A stretch of 64,000 nucleotides of DNA from CAYLUN01 sp964386865 (GTDB lineage: Bacteria; Verrucomicrobiota; Kiritimatiellia; RFP12; UBA1067), in NCBI GenBank assembly GCA_964386865.1, contig CAYLUN010000017.1, forward strand, positions 1-64,000, given 5' to 3'. The translations under genes were made by a program, and so were the position numbers. Shown here piece after piece: positions 24,152-32,427 of the stretch. Every line of letters starts with the position of its first letter. Position 1 is the stretch's first letter. The notes beneath the pieces were generated by a model. The model was not told where the DNA came from, made no database searches, and saw only the letters and a program-made list of their open reading frames with translations.

Positions 24152-25381
24152 TTAGCGAACCCGGAACATCTGTTTGAGGAACATGCCCACAATCAGAACA
24201 CCAATCATAACACCGACCGCCAATACGATATTCCGGAATGTGGAAAGCGCCTGCAATTGGTCTAGTATCTGAATCCAAAACGGCACCTTGAAATCTCCGA
24301 TTCCTGCTGCATTGGCCACTCCTGCGAAATTGTTGTTGATGTCAAGGAACTTCGCCTCCATGCCGATCCTGACCCGCACGAGATTGACCTTGACAGGAGT
24401 ATAAGAGGCAGTCGCCTTGCTGATGCAGGCACCTACCGGGTCAACAATCGTCAGAGGAGAGACCTCCAACATCGAAACGCCGCCTTTCAAGACTGCGACC
24501 TTGTCGCCGGGTTTGTCGCGGGCCCCGCCGATATCGGTCACCATCCTCTTTAAGACCGAATTGCTAACCTGACGGTTCGTGCCCGCCCTTTCGCGCAGAA
24601 ACCGCGCTGTCATCCGGTCGCTCGCACTGCCGTTGGGCAAGCTCAACATGCTGACCGACGCATCCTTACCCGACACACCGCGGATAAACGCCTCAGTCAT
24701 TGCCCGGCCCAGCGGCCCTGCGAACGGAACAACCAGCACCTGATAACCGGAGAGTCGGGATAAATCTGCTTTGGTAATAGCATCCTGAACGGCCAGATCG
24801 ATCGCATTACGCGCGGCGTAGTTCACGACCTCGTACTCCGGGCCGGGGTCATCGTAAATGCCCTCCACCGTGCCCGCCCACAGCCGCTCCGCCGTATCGA
24901 TGCGGATCAGGCGCAGCGAGACGCGCACGCTGGCCTTACCGGCCTTATCCTCGACTCCCAGCACCTGTCCGATGGCGAAGGCGTCCGCCATCTTGAAGAC
25001 GCCCAGACGCGGCAGCGTCTTCGGGTCGTAGTCGCCGAAATCGGTGGCCGCATCGAAGAACCGGTCGACCTCGGCCCACTCCCCCGCGTGATCCTGATGC
25101 GTCAGAAACTGGAACTCCGTCGGAGCCTGCACCAGCCCGTTCTCGAACACGGTGGCGATCTCGGCATACTCCGAAATGTCCGCGCTGCCCCGCATCAGCT
25201 TCACAAACGCGATCTTCTTGACGTTCACGCGGCTGTCCGTAGCCATCTGCATGACGGCCTGATAGGCGGCGTCCTCAGCCGCAAATGAAAGCTCCCGCGT
25301 CCCGGCGGCAACCGTCAGCGCGGTTGCTAGAAAACCCGCGGCGCCCATCGCGGCGGCCGCAAGACCAGTGAAACGTTTCAT
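24152..25381 (-). CDS. CsgG/LpoB-like secreted protein with C-terminal membrane helix
   Basis: 409 residues from ATG 25381 after AAAGGAG; the longer frame upstream is repeat-derived. Signal peptide MKRFTGLAAAAMGAAGFLAT. A CsgG-like pattern follows: VKKIAFVKLMRGSADISEYA, VFENGLVQ and ADAFAIGQVLGVEDKAGKAS, with RLIRIDTAERLWAGTVEGIY, which is typical of LpoB/CsgG (regulated output and RLWAGTV). A second, similar half begins YQVLVVPFAGPLGRAMTEAF. A C-terminal hydrophobic helix (FRNIVLAVGVMIGVLIVGMF) anchors it, unusual for the family. It may bridge membranes near the ESCRT-like proteins encoded just upstream. Confidence 0.75.
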   Translation of the reverse strand: MKRFTGLAAAAMGAAGFLATALTVAAGTRELSFAAEDAAYQAVMQMATDSRVNVKKIAFVKLMRGSADISEYAEIATVFENGLVQAPTEFQFLTHQDHAGEWAEVDRFFDAATDFGDYDPKTLPRLGVFKMADAFAIGQVLGVEDKAGKASVRVSLRLIRIDTAERLWAGTVEGIYDDPGPEYEVVNYAARNAIDLAVQDAITKADLSRLSGYQVLVVPFAGPLGRAMTEAFIRGVSGKDASVSMLSLPNGSASDRMTARFLRERAGTNRQVSNSVLKRMVTDIGGARDKPGDKVAVLKGGVSMLEVSPLTIVDPVGACISKATASYTPVKVNLVRVRIGMEAKFLDINNNFAGVANAAGIGDFKVPFWIQILDQLQALSTFRNIVLAVGVMIGVLIVGMFLKQMFRVR

Positions 25382-25440
25382 GCTGTTGCTCCTTTGTTTG
25401 TTGCCCGCCGGCGTGACCCGGCGAAAAGCGGTTGTCGATT

Positions 25441-25475
25441 CAGAAGTCAGAAGACCGGAGTCAGAATCCAGAATG
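25441..25475. repeat. 7-bp repeat array, reverse orientation
   Basis: AGAAGTC, AGAAGAC, CGGAGTC and AGAATCC units. CAGAAGTCAGAAG here is complementary to CTTCTGACTTCTG in the array at 25535-25622, so the two arrays can fold into a large hairpin. Confidence 0.7.
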
Positions 25476-25491
25476 TGGTACGGCCGACGCA

Positions 25492-26430
25492 TCATTCCGC
25501 CTCCTGACATTTATTGCCCATCTTTTCTTTCCCCTTCTGACTCCTGTCTCTTGTCTCCTGACTCCTGGCTTCTGACTCCTGACTTCTGACTTCTGACTCC
25601 TGACCTCCGACCTCTGGCTCCCCGAACCCGGCCAGCTCGGCGTCGAAGTCCCCCGCGTCGCGGTCGCGCCGCCGGCCGGCCTTGTCGAGGTCGCCCATCG
25701 CGTCCTGCACCGACTCCGCATCGCCCGCCTTGTCCTCGATATCGTCGGCCAGCCGGTCGATCAGGTCCTCGCTCACCTTGCCGCGCAGCCCGTGCGCGAT
25801 CAGCTCCATAAAGCGGCCCTTGACCGTCAGGATCGTCTGCTCATTCTCCGACAGCAGCAGGAACTCCCGCTCCAGACTCTTGTAGTGCGCCATCAGCGTC
25901 TGCAGCTCAGTCTTCAGCATCCGCTGCCGCACGGGCGAGGCGCTCTCGTAGGCTTTCTTCTTGGAGGCGATCTGCGCGTGGAGCGCCTCCATCTCGCCCG
26001 TGACCTTTTCCCGCCGGGCGCCGTTCTCGTCGAGGCTGGCGTGGAGCGACCCTAGCATCGCCTCGGGCGAGCGGTCCACGTGGATCTTGGCCCACAGGGC
26101 CTTCGCGCCCGCGCCGATCTTGCCGGCCAGCGCCACGGTCTCGGCCATGGCCTTCTTCGCCAGCTCCGCCGTGGCCTTACGCACGAGCCGCTGCTCCTCC
26201 GCGCGGTTCTCGGCATGCTCCTGACCTCCGACCTCCGACTTCCGACCTCCGACCTCCGTGCTCATAACCTTCTCCTTCCAGCCGTGCTCCGGGCACCGCC
26301 CGTTACCCTGACCCGCGTGCAGCCGGCAGAACGCCGCCCCGCACCCCGCCTCCACGCACCGACCACCCACCGCCCACCGGTTCGGCAGCCCTTGCCCGCA
26401 CACGCAACATGTCTCGGTCTTGTCGCTCAT
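25492..26430 (-). CDS. Zinc-finger plus ESCRT-III-like coiled-coil protein
   Basis: 312 residues. The N-terminus is a small treble-clef-like zinc finger (CCVCGQG, CVEAGCGAAFCRLHAG, CPEHG). After it come helices about 75-240 with the order and charge pattern of ESCRT-III: SLDENGARREKVTGEMEALH, VRQRMLKTELQTLMAHYKSL, then acidic DLIDRLADDIEDKAGDAESV and FDAELAGFGE, which resemble the acidic C-terminal helices of Snf7/CHMP proteins. The tail is repetitive (ESEVRSQESEARSQE), written by a 7-bp DNA repeat. An internal ATG at 26265 (Met56) has a much better ribosome-binding site (AAGGAG, spacing 6), so a zinc-finger-less form is likely. Its promoter is nearly identical to that of the gene at 39887. 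The ESCRT-III relationship is inferred. Confidence 0.7.
   Translation of the reverse strand: MSDKTETCCVCGQGLPNRWAVGGRCVEAGCGAAFCRLHAGQGNGRCPEHGWKEKVMSTEVGGRKSEVGGQEHAENRAEEQRLVRKATAELAKKAMAETVALAGKIGAGAKALWAKIHVDRSPEAMLGSLHASLDENGARREKVTGEMEALHAQIASKKKAYESASPVRQRMLKTELQTLMAHYKSLEREFLLLSENEQTILTVKGRFMELIAHGLRGKVSEDLIDRLADDIEDKAGDAESVQDAMGDLDKAGRRRDRDAGDFDAELAGFGEPEVGGQESEVRSQESEARSQETRDRSQKGKEKMGNKCQEAE
25535..25622. repeat. 7-bp degenerate tandem repeat (YCTGACY), coding
   Basis: Units TCTGACT, CCTGACT, TCTGACT, TCTGACT, CCTGACC, TCCGACC and TCTGGCT in direct succession. As 21 bases equal 7 codons, the minus strand reads the heptad SEVRSQE at the C-terminus of the coiled-coil protein. Confidence 0.85.
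26219..26259. repeat. 7-bp degenerate tandem repeat array, coding
   Basis: Units CCTGACC, TCCGACC, TCCGACT, TCCGACC and TCCGACC. It lies just after Met56 of the coiled-coil protein and encodes TEVGGRKSEVGGQ. It separates the zinc finger from the helical region. Confidence 0.8.
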
Positions 26431-26446
26431 GGCATTCGCACCGACA

Positions 26447-26511
26447 CCTTCCCTTAAAACGCCGCTATTTTACGTTTTGTTTACGTCTGTTGTCAACTGC
26501 TATTTTCAAAA
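26447..26511 (-). promoter_or_regulatory. Promoter region, copy 1 of a 65-bp direct repeat
   Basis: Minus-strand TTGACA (26496-26491) and TAAAAT (26472-26467) are 18 bases apart. The whole 65-bp block matches 39896-39960 at 63 of 65 positions. Between the two boxes, ACGTAAA occurs twice, 11 bases apart, a possible operator. It drives the zinc-finger/coiled-coil gene starting at 26430. Confidence 0.8.
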
Positions 26512-26598
26512 TAGTTATCGTGTGTATTTTTTACTCCTGTATCTGTTTAATAACTCATGATAATTCGCACATTAACAGTACTCCAGGCTTTCGTCTTC

Positions 26599-27789
26599 TC
26601 ACTCCTGTATCCTGCGAAGCGCCTCGTCAATGCCGCAGACGCGCACCTCCGGCGCGACCTCGTATCCGGCGTCCTCCATGGGGCAAATTACGAAGGCCTT
26701 CGCCGGCTTCAGCAGCTCCAATGCGGCACGTCCTCCGCGAGTCAGTTCAGGCGCGAGCGATGCCTTGAATTCAAAGGCTAACCGCCGCGTGCCCCGCTCG
26801 AGCACAAGATCCACCTCCTGCCCGTTGGAGTCCCGGTAGAACGACGCCCGCCAGCGAGGCAGCGCTGTGACGATCTGCTCCAGGCACCACCCCTCCCAAG
26901 ACGCGCCGAGACACGGATGCCCCAGCAGGGCGTTCTGATCCTCCAGTTCCAACAGGCTGTGCAAAACGCCGCTGTCCCTGAAATAGAGCTTAGGCGCCTT
27001 GATCAGACGCTTCTTCAGATTCGCTTGCAATGGCGGCAGCAGCCGCACCATGTACATCGACTCCAGCAGCCCAAGCCAGCTACGGACCGCCGTGTGGCTG
27101 ACGCCCAATGACTCTCCCAGCCGCGAGCTATTCAGCAACTGGCCGTGAACATGCGCCGCCATCCGCCACAGCCGACCCAGCGTCTCGGAATAGGCCACGC
27201 CCCCGCACAGCGGAACATCCCGCTCGAGAAACGTTGCCGCGAACTGCTCCCGCCACAACAGGCTCGCCTCTTCGGAGCCGGCCAGCAGACTCCCCGGAAA
27301 ACCGCCCCGCCGCCAATGCGTGAAGAAGGCCGGACGGTCTCCCGCCACGCTCCCGCGCACCTCCCTCCACTGGAACGGCGTCAAGTGGTGATAGCGGATG
27401 CGCCCCGCCAGCGTCTCCGAACTCTGCCTGAGCAGCTCCGGCGCCGCCGACCCCAGAAGAAGGAAACGCAGCCCCAGCGGGCGGTCATCGGCCAGCGCCC
27501 TCAGCACGGGAAACAGACCGGGCTGGCGCTGCACCTCGTCCAGACAGACCAGCCGCCCTTTCTGCTGGCTCAGGAACAGTTCGGGGTCGCGCAGCCGCCG
27601 CGCGTGCGAGGGCCGCTCCAGATCGAGATAGACCGACTGGCCCTTCCACTCGGACAGCAGGTGTCGGGCAAGTGTCGACTTGCCGCACTGGCGCGGACCG
27701 AGCAGCGCCGTGACCGGCACCTCCTTCAGCGAACGCAACAAATCACCGCTAATCTCTCGTTCCACAAAGTTATGTGTTTTGCCATCCAT
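26599..27789 (-). CDS. AAA-type ATPase with DUF4143 domain
   Basis: 396 residues. Walker A GPRQCGKSTL (about 31-40), Walker B LVCLDEVQR, sensor FLLLGSAAP, then SSETLAGRIRYHHLTPFQWR, a signature of this family. The C-terminal DUF4143 part has a winged-helix-like LGESLGVSHTAVRSWLGLLE and a PD-(D/E)xK-like strand EVDLVLERGTRRLAFEFKAS, which suggests nuclease-type folding. These ATPases occur as single, often transferred genes of unclear function. Its -10 box ends 6 bases before the ATG, so the transcript would be leaderless. It resembles the protein at 33746-34900. Confidence 0.9.
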   Translation of the reverse strand: MDGKTHNFVEREISGDLLRSLKEVPVTALLGPRQCGKSTLARHLLSEWKGQSVYLDLERPSHARRLRDPELFLSQQKGRLVCLDEVQRQPGLFPVLRALADDRPLGLRFLLLGSAAPELLRQSSETLAGRIRYHHLTPFQWREVRGSVAGDRPAFFTHWRRGGFPGSLLAGSEEASLLWREQFAATFLERDVPLCGGVAYSETLGRLWRMAAHVHGQLLNSSRLGESLGVSHTAVRSWLGLLESMYMVRLLPPLQANLKKRLIKAPKLYFRDSGVLHSLLELEDQNALLGHPCLGASWEGWCLEQIVTALPRWRASFYRDSNGQEVDLVLERGTRRLAFEFKASLAPELTRGGRAALELLKPAKAFVICPMEDAGYEVAPEVRVCGIDEALRRIQE

Positions 27790-27795
27790 AGTTTC

Positions 27796-27824
27796 AAATT
27801 ACATACTTTAGGCGTTTCCTGCAA
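27796..27824 (-). promoter_or_regulatory. Candidate leaderless promoter of DUF4143 ATPase
   Basis: TTGCAG (27824-27819), 17-base spacer, TAATTT (27801-27796), then only six bases before ATG 27789. The other DUF4143 ATPase gene has the same arrangement (34907-34935). Confidence 0.55.
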
Positions 27825-27924
27825 GCCCCAAAACCAAGGAAGCGGAAAACCCGTTCTCTGTCCACATTTTCAAACGGCGTTACTCCTGTCGTTTAGTCCC
27901 GCTCGGCGTGCGGCGGGCTTGTCT

Positions 27925-28012
27925 CCGGTTTCGAGTCTCACGTCTTACTCTCCCGACTTCTGCACCCCACCCGCGCCATCAGGGAGAGGGCCGGGGTGAG
28001 GGTTCTGGCAAC
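27925..28012. repeat. Degenerate 7-bp array and a GC-rich interspersed repeat
   Basis: GTCTCCG, GTTTCGA, GTCTCAC and GTCTTAC form a poorly kept 7-bp array. Next to it lies AGGGAGAGGGCCGGGGTGAG, a word of a type found interspersed in many bacterial genomes. The rest of 27825-28035 shows no gene. Confidence 0.4.
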
Positions 28013-28035
28013 TGCTTGAGCGCCCATTGGAGGCC

Positions 28036-28941
28036 TCATGGAACTGGGGCCAGAACCACGCGGAAGCCGATCCAACTTTTCTTGGCCGTAGAAACATCCC
28101 CTGAATAGTACGCTGATCGACAGTCTGCGGCGTCAGAGCACCAACCCCCGCCCCGGTACTCAGGGCAGTGGAAGTTTTGGGGCCTCCGAGAATACACGTA
28201 ATGGCACCACTCCGACACGTTTCCGTGCATGTCGTAAAGCCCCCAGGCGTTGGCCCGCTTCTGCCCCACCGCATGGTGACCCGTGCGTCCATAGCCATCA
28301 CCGTACCAAGCCATGTCGTCGAGCTTGCCCGCATACGGTTCGGTTGTCCCCGCCCGGCACGCGTAAGGCCCTGTCGTCCCCGCGCGACACGCGTATTCCC
28401 ACTCCGCCTCCGTCGGCAGACGGAAGCGACATGCGGGCGGGGTACGTATCTGCGCACCCGCCAGCATCCCGTTCAACGTCCGCAAGAACGTCTGGCAATC
28501 ATCCCAACTCACACCCTCCACCGGTAATGCCGCGTTCTTGAAATGGCTGGGGTTATCCCCCATGACCCGCTTCCATTGCCGCTGCGTCACTTCATACGCG
28601 CCCAACCAAAACCCTTTCGTCAGAGTCACACTGTGCTGCACCTCGTCCCCGCCCCGGTGATCTTCGGTTAACGGGCTGCCCATAAGAAACTCGCCCGGCG
28701 GCACCCAACGCAACTCAAGATTCACTCCGTCCCCCAGATCGAGCGTCAACGGGTTGCCGAGGTTGTATGTCGTCAGATTGGTTACAACCACAGCACTCGT
28801 GCTGTTTGGCAATGCCGGTGCTTGTGCCGACGCCAGACTGCTGTTTGTCAAACTCTGCCCGCCTTGTCCTAACTCATAAAGTTCTTTCACTTCAGCAGCG
28901 GAAAGCGCACGGTTATATCCGCCTTCGCAACGGTTCGGCAA
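28036..28941 (-). pseudogene. 5'-truncated LamG/SUMF1 protein remnant
   Basis: The frame starts abruptly with CEGGYNRALSAAEVKELYEL, which is the last helix of a LamG/concanavalin-like domain, so the domain's beginning has been lost. It continues with a complete-looking SUMF1 (FGE-sulfatase) domain: LRWVPPGEFLMGSPLTEDHR, GAYEVTQRQWKRVMGDNPS, RFRLPTEAEWEYACRAGTT, GLYDMHGNVSEWC and IGFRVVL. There is no signal peptide and no clear ribosome-binding site. A 10-residue piece is duplicated in tandem (ACRAGTTGPY then ACRAGTTEPY), a fresh 30-bp slippage. It could still be translated from an internal start, but I regard it as a decaying fragment. Confidence 0.65.
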
Positions 28942-28984
28942 TCCTATTCAGGCCCGGGGCGCAGCGCACAGGAAAACCAAACGG

Positions 28985-29371
28985 CTACCGAATCGTGAAA
29001 GGCACCTTGCCGCTGATCTGTTTGGAGCCAGCTTGCCCTCCACCGAAATCCATCGATGACACCCACACATCATATTCACCCTTCGGCAGCGATTTGAATG
29101 TGGTCTTTGTTTTTCCAAACAGCATGTTGTTCAAACCCTGATGGCTCTGACGATTGATTGCGAAGGCCGACGCATTAGCCAAAAGTTTGCTATCGCTTGT
29201 GACACAGGTCAGCGTCGCCGTTGTTCCCGACACAACAAGTTTGATTTGCACCTCATGTTTATCAGAGGCATCGCTTGTGTATGTCTGGCTCGGCGAACAT
29301 CCCAGAATACACAGGACTGCTCCAAGCAGAAAACACCCAACCCAACCGTCCGTCGTTTTCCTGATTCTCAT
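28985..29371 (-). CDS. Small lipoprotein (128 aa)
   Basis: ATG 29371 after AAAGGACAG. Signal peptide with lipobox CILGC at about residue 25. The mature part is a single beta-sandwich-like domain: HEVQIKLVVSGTTATLTCVT and TTFKSLPKGEYDVWVSSMDF, ending KQISGKVPFTIR. The last motif (LPKGEYDVWV) is common in carboxypeptidase-regulatory or PEGA-like extracellular domains. Function unknown. It lies between the kinase-FGE gene and the SUMF1 remnant. Confidence 0.7.
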   Translation of the reverse strand: MRIRKTTDGWVGCFLLGAVLCILGCSPSQTYTSDASDKHEVQIKLVVSGTTATLTCVTSDSKLLANASAFAINRQSHQGLNNMLFGKTKTTFKSLPKGEYDVWVSSMDFGGGQAGSKQISGKVPFTIR

Positions 29372-29873
29372 CTCATCTGTCCTTTCATGACGCTTCGTGT
29401 TTTTGGTCGCCGGCGAAAGCGCGTCATACGTCTTTCGGCGGCGAATGTCTTGATGATATAAACAACAGCCGCTAAATCAACCCGGCAGAAGCAAATCCAT
29501 AACGACAACTATTGAAAGTAAACAAGACTCTATAGACCTTTACATTCGCAGTCGTTAGTTTGGTTTCTTTCATTGAATCCCCTTGAGTTCTTTCACCTGA
29601 CTATCTGTCATAAAAACCTTGAAATGATAAACAAATGACCAAGCCAATTATTGCCGCGAAAGCATTCAGCTCCGAACGCCTCACCCGCCGCCAGCGTGGC
29701 CTCTGGCGCAGTCGCGCCATGCGCCGCCAGCGTGCGTCTGTCACCCAGTGAACCTGTCTGGTCAGTATTCATTCGTATCCCTTGTTGTATCCGTTCACAG
29801 AGAATTCAACCCGTCTTCAGTAACGCGTTTCGCAGTTCAGCCGACGGACTTTTACATCCTGAATACTCAACTT
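29372..29873. other. Intergenic region, AT-rich left half
   Basis: 502 bases between the lipoprotein start and the kinase-FGE stop. The part to 29650 is AT-rich and probably contains the lipoprotein promoter, but no consensus pair is convincing. The right part shows no gene-like frame. Confidence 0.45.
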
Positions 29874-32396
29874 TCACCGCGACAAGACGAGCCGGAACCC
29901 GCAGTTGGTGAGGCCAAGCGTTCCGCCGCCGGTGTAGCGACCCTCACACTGCAAGTAGCAGGAACGGACGCAATACCACGACCCGCCGCGCCACGCACCG
30001 AACGTCGTTCCCGACACATCTGCGGCGCAACACTCCCACACGTTACCACCCACCCCATGCAATTTCCACGCATTCACCCCGCTCTTCTCGACCGGGCACG
30101 ACACCAGATAACCGTCGTTATACTCGGCAATATAGGTCCCGAATTGTCCTTTAGATTCCTGTCCGCAGTAGTTTCCAGCCTGCGGCGGCATGGAATTGCC
30201 CCACGGGTACTCGCGCCCATCGCCACACTGCGCGATAGTCAGCCACTCCTGTTCGGAGATCACCCGATAACGCAAACCTCCAAGCGTGCCTTTATCACGT
30301 TCCGTCAGCCACGACGCATACGCTTTCGCATCATCGAAATCCACCTGCGCGACTGGTTGACGATCACCGTTCAGACTGTATCCTTGGTAGTCCTTACTGT
30401 TGTGTCTTGTTTCTTTCTTACGGTACTCTCCGTTTGTCACCTCGTATTTACCGACCCAGATCTTCAGCGCGGGCACCCATACAAATTCCATGCCCACCGC
30501 CGACGAGATCCACCCCTTTAGCATCGAAAGCTCCTGATCTCTCATGAAGGAGGCGATCTGGGTTCCGCGCGCTTTCACCTGCGCAGCCAAGACTTCGTCG
30601 GGCGCTGCGGTCAAGGCGGTCCTGTAAATGTCCACGGCTCCCTGCCAGTCTTTCCGGTCCTCGGCTTCGTTCCCTCGTTTCATGATCTCGTCGAAGGCGG
30701 CTTTCCTCTTCTCATAGGCGATGCGGTCGCCTGCTTTCTTTGCCCTCTCCAGCGCCTGCGTACGCTCGCTGTCCGTGGGTGCGGCAACAGCCGCGCTTTC
30801 GTACGCCGTCTGAGCCTTCGCATAGTCCCCGTTCTTTTCCATTTGTTGGGCTTCCGCAAGAAAGCGCTCGTATTCCGCCCGCTTGCGCGTAGACGTCCGA
30901 TCAAGATCCCGCGCGTTTGCGACCCGGGCGAGCGCAGCCCTAACGTCTTCGGTGTTAATCAACTCGTTCGCCGCCTCGTAGGCTATGAGCGCCTCGGACC
31001 ACTGACGGTTGGCCTCCGCAGCCTTGCCTTGTGTGATGAGCACGTCACGCCGCTCGCGCTTGATCTTCATGCGTTCGGCTTCGGAAAGTCCGGCAATGAG
31101 ATCTGACGAAGACGCCGACTTCGACCCGGACGTTTCTGTGACAGCCGTGCCCGCATGTGTCGCTGCTGGCCGAAGGTTACTTGATGATAATTCTGACTTC
31201 GGCGTGAGGGCCGCTAATGCCAACCACCCGACGGCCAGCACGGCCAGCGCCGCCGCGCCACCGACCTGAACATGACGGTTTTTCAGGAGCTTCAGCCACC
31301 GCTGATCGCCCGGCTCACGCTCCAGACGTGCGATCTCTTTACGGACTTCATGTGCCGAGGCGAAGCGGCGGTCAGGAGGAGCCATCATGCGCTTGACCAG
31401 GCCGTCCAGGGCAGGCGGACAGCCTAACACCCGTTCGCTGGGCGTCTCCATGCCGGACGGCAGCTCGCCGGTCAGCAGTTCGAAAAGCATGACCCCCAAG
31501 GAGTAGATATCGGTCTGCGGGGTCACCTCCGTGCCCCGGCGCTGTTCCGGGCTCATGTAGTCCATTGTCCCCACGATTTGACCCTGCATGGTCATCTGCG
31601 CGACTGACGGCCGCAGGGTGGGACGCTCACCCTGGCTCTCTTGCGAAGTCCGCATGCCGACCTCTATCGCCAGCCCCTGTTGGCCCAGGATGAGCGAACC
31701 CGACTGGCTGCGGATGACGTCGCCGAGGATCTTCCCCAAGCCGAAGTCCGCAATCCGAGAGTGCCCCTGCTCGTCGAACAGGATGTTCTCTGGCTTGATG
31801 TCGCGATGGACAATGCCCTTGCCGTGCGCATACTCCAGACCGGCGCAGATCTCATCCACGACACGCAGCGCCGTGCGCCACGGCAGACGCGTCCCGCGGG
31901 GATGCAGCTTCGCGCGCAGGCTGCCGCCGGGCAAGTACTCCATGATGAAGTAGTAGACGCCGTCCTGACAGCCGAAATCATGGATCTGGGTAATATTGGG
32001 GTGATGCAACTGGGCCAAGACCTTGGCCTCCTGATGAAACCGCTGCACGAGGTCCTGCTGCGAGCTGAAACCCTCCGGCATGGTCTTGAGGGCGCGCGAC
32101 ACCTTCAACTCGGTATGCTCGGTCAGCCAGACAGCCCCCATTCCGCCTTCACCAATTTTGGCGGTCACCCGATCCTTGCCGAAGACTCTGCCGACGAGAT
32201 TCGTTCCACCAGGAACCGCGCTGGGGCCAATGGTCTTGTCCGTCCCGACGCTGGGCGCGGGTCTTCCAACCGACCGCGCATCAGGCACGCGGATGCGACC
32301 ATTACAGGCGGGACATTCGATCGTCTCACCTCCCATGTCGGACGGTGCTTCCAAACGTTGCTTACAGTGTGGACACAGGAAATATATATCCGTCAT
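29874..32396 (-). CDS. Zinc-ribbon Ser/Thr kinase with transmembrane helix and FGE-sulfatase domain
   Basis: 840 residues. The N-terminal zinc ribbon uses C8, C11, C28 and C31 (CPHC, CPAC). The kinase spans about 70-340: glycine loop IGEGGMGAVW (81-90), K104, HRD (197-199), DFG (217-219) and YMSPEQRRG. One transmembrane helix near 375-395 (AAALAVLAVGWLALAALT) separates it from a helical, TPR-like region (repeated Ala/Lys helices about 440-610). The SUMF1 domain follows: MEFVWVPALKIWVGKYEVTN, VGGNVWECCAADVSG and SWYCVRSCYLQCEGR. The last has two Cys near the FGE active-site position but at CX3C spacing instead of CX4C. It starts 31 bp after the Vps4-like gene and may be co-transcribed with it. 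Confidence 0.92.
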   Translation of the reverse strand: MTDIYFLCPHCKQRLEAPSDMGGETIECPACNGRIRVPDARSVGRPAPSVGTDKTIGPSAVPGGTNLVGRVFGKDRVTAKIGEGGMGAVWLTEHTELKVSRALKTMPEGFSSQQDLVQRFHQEAKVLAQLHHPNITQIHDFGCQDGVYYFIMEYLPGGSLRAKLHPRGTRLPWRTALRVVDEICAGLEYAHGKGIVHRDIKPENILFDEQGHSRIADFGLGKILGDVIRSQSGSLILGQQGLAIEVGMRTSQESQGERPTLRPSVAQMTMQGQIVGTMDYMSPEQRRGTEVTPQTDIYSLGVMLFELLTGELPSGMETPSERVLGCPPALDGLVKRMMAPPDRRFASAHEVRKEIARLEREPGDQRWLKLLKNRHVQVGGAAALAVLAVGWLALAALTPKSELSSSNLRPAATHAGTAVTETSGSKSASSSDLIAGLSEAERMKIKRERRDVLITQGKAAEANRQWSEALIAYEAANELINTEDVRAALARVANARDLDRTSTRKRAEYERFLAEAQQMEKNGDYAKAQTAYESAAVAAPTDSERTQALERAKKAGDRIAYEKRKAAFDEIMKRGNEAEDRKDWQGAVDIYRTALTAAPDEVLAAQVKARGTQIASFMRDQELSMLKGWISSAVGMEFVWVPALKIWVGKYEVTNGEYRKKETRHNSKDYQGYSLNGDRQPVAQVDFDDAKAYASWLTERDKGTLGGLRYRVISEQEWLTIAQCGDGREYPWGNSMPPQAGNYCGQESKGQFGTYIAEYNDGYLVSCPVEKSGVNAWKLHGVGGNVWECCAADVSGTTFGAWRGGSWYCVRSCYLQCEGRYTGGGTLGLTNCGFRLVLSR

Positions 32397-32427
32397 AGTA
32401 GTGTGCCTCGTACGTTGTGATTTCCCC

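Noticed and set aside
25535..25622. Possible CRISPR array
   Set aside because: Units are 7 bp, contiguous and degenerate with no spacers, and no cas genes are present.
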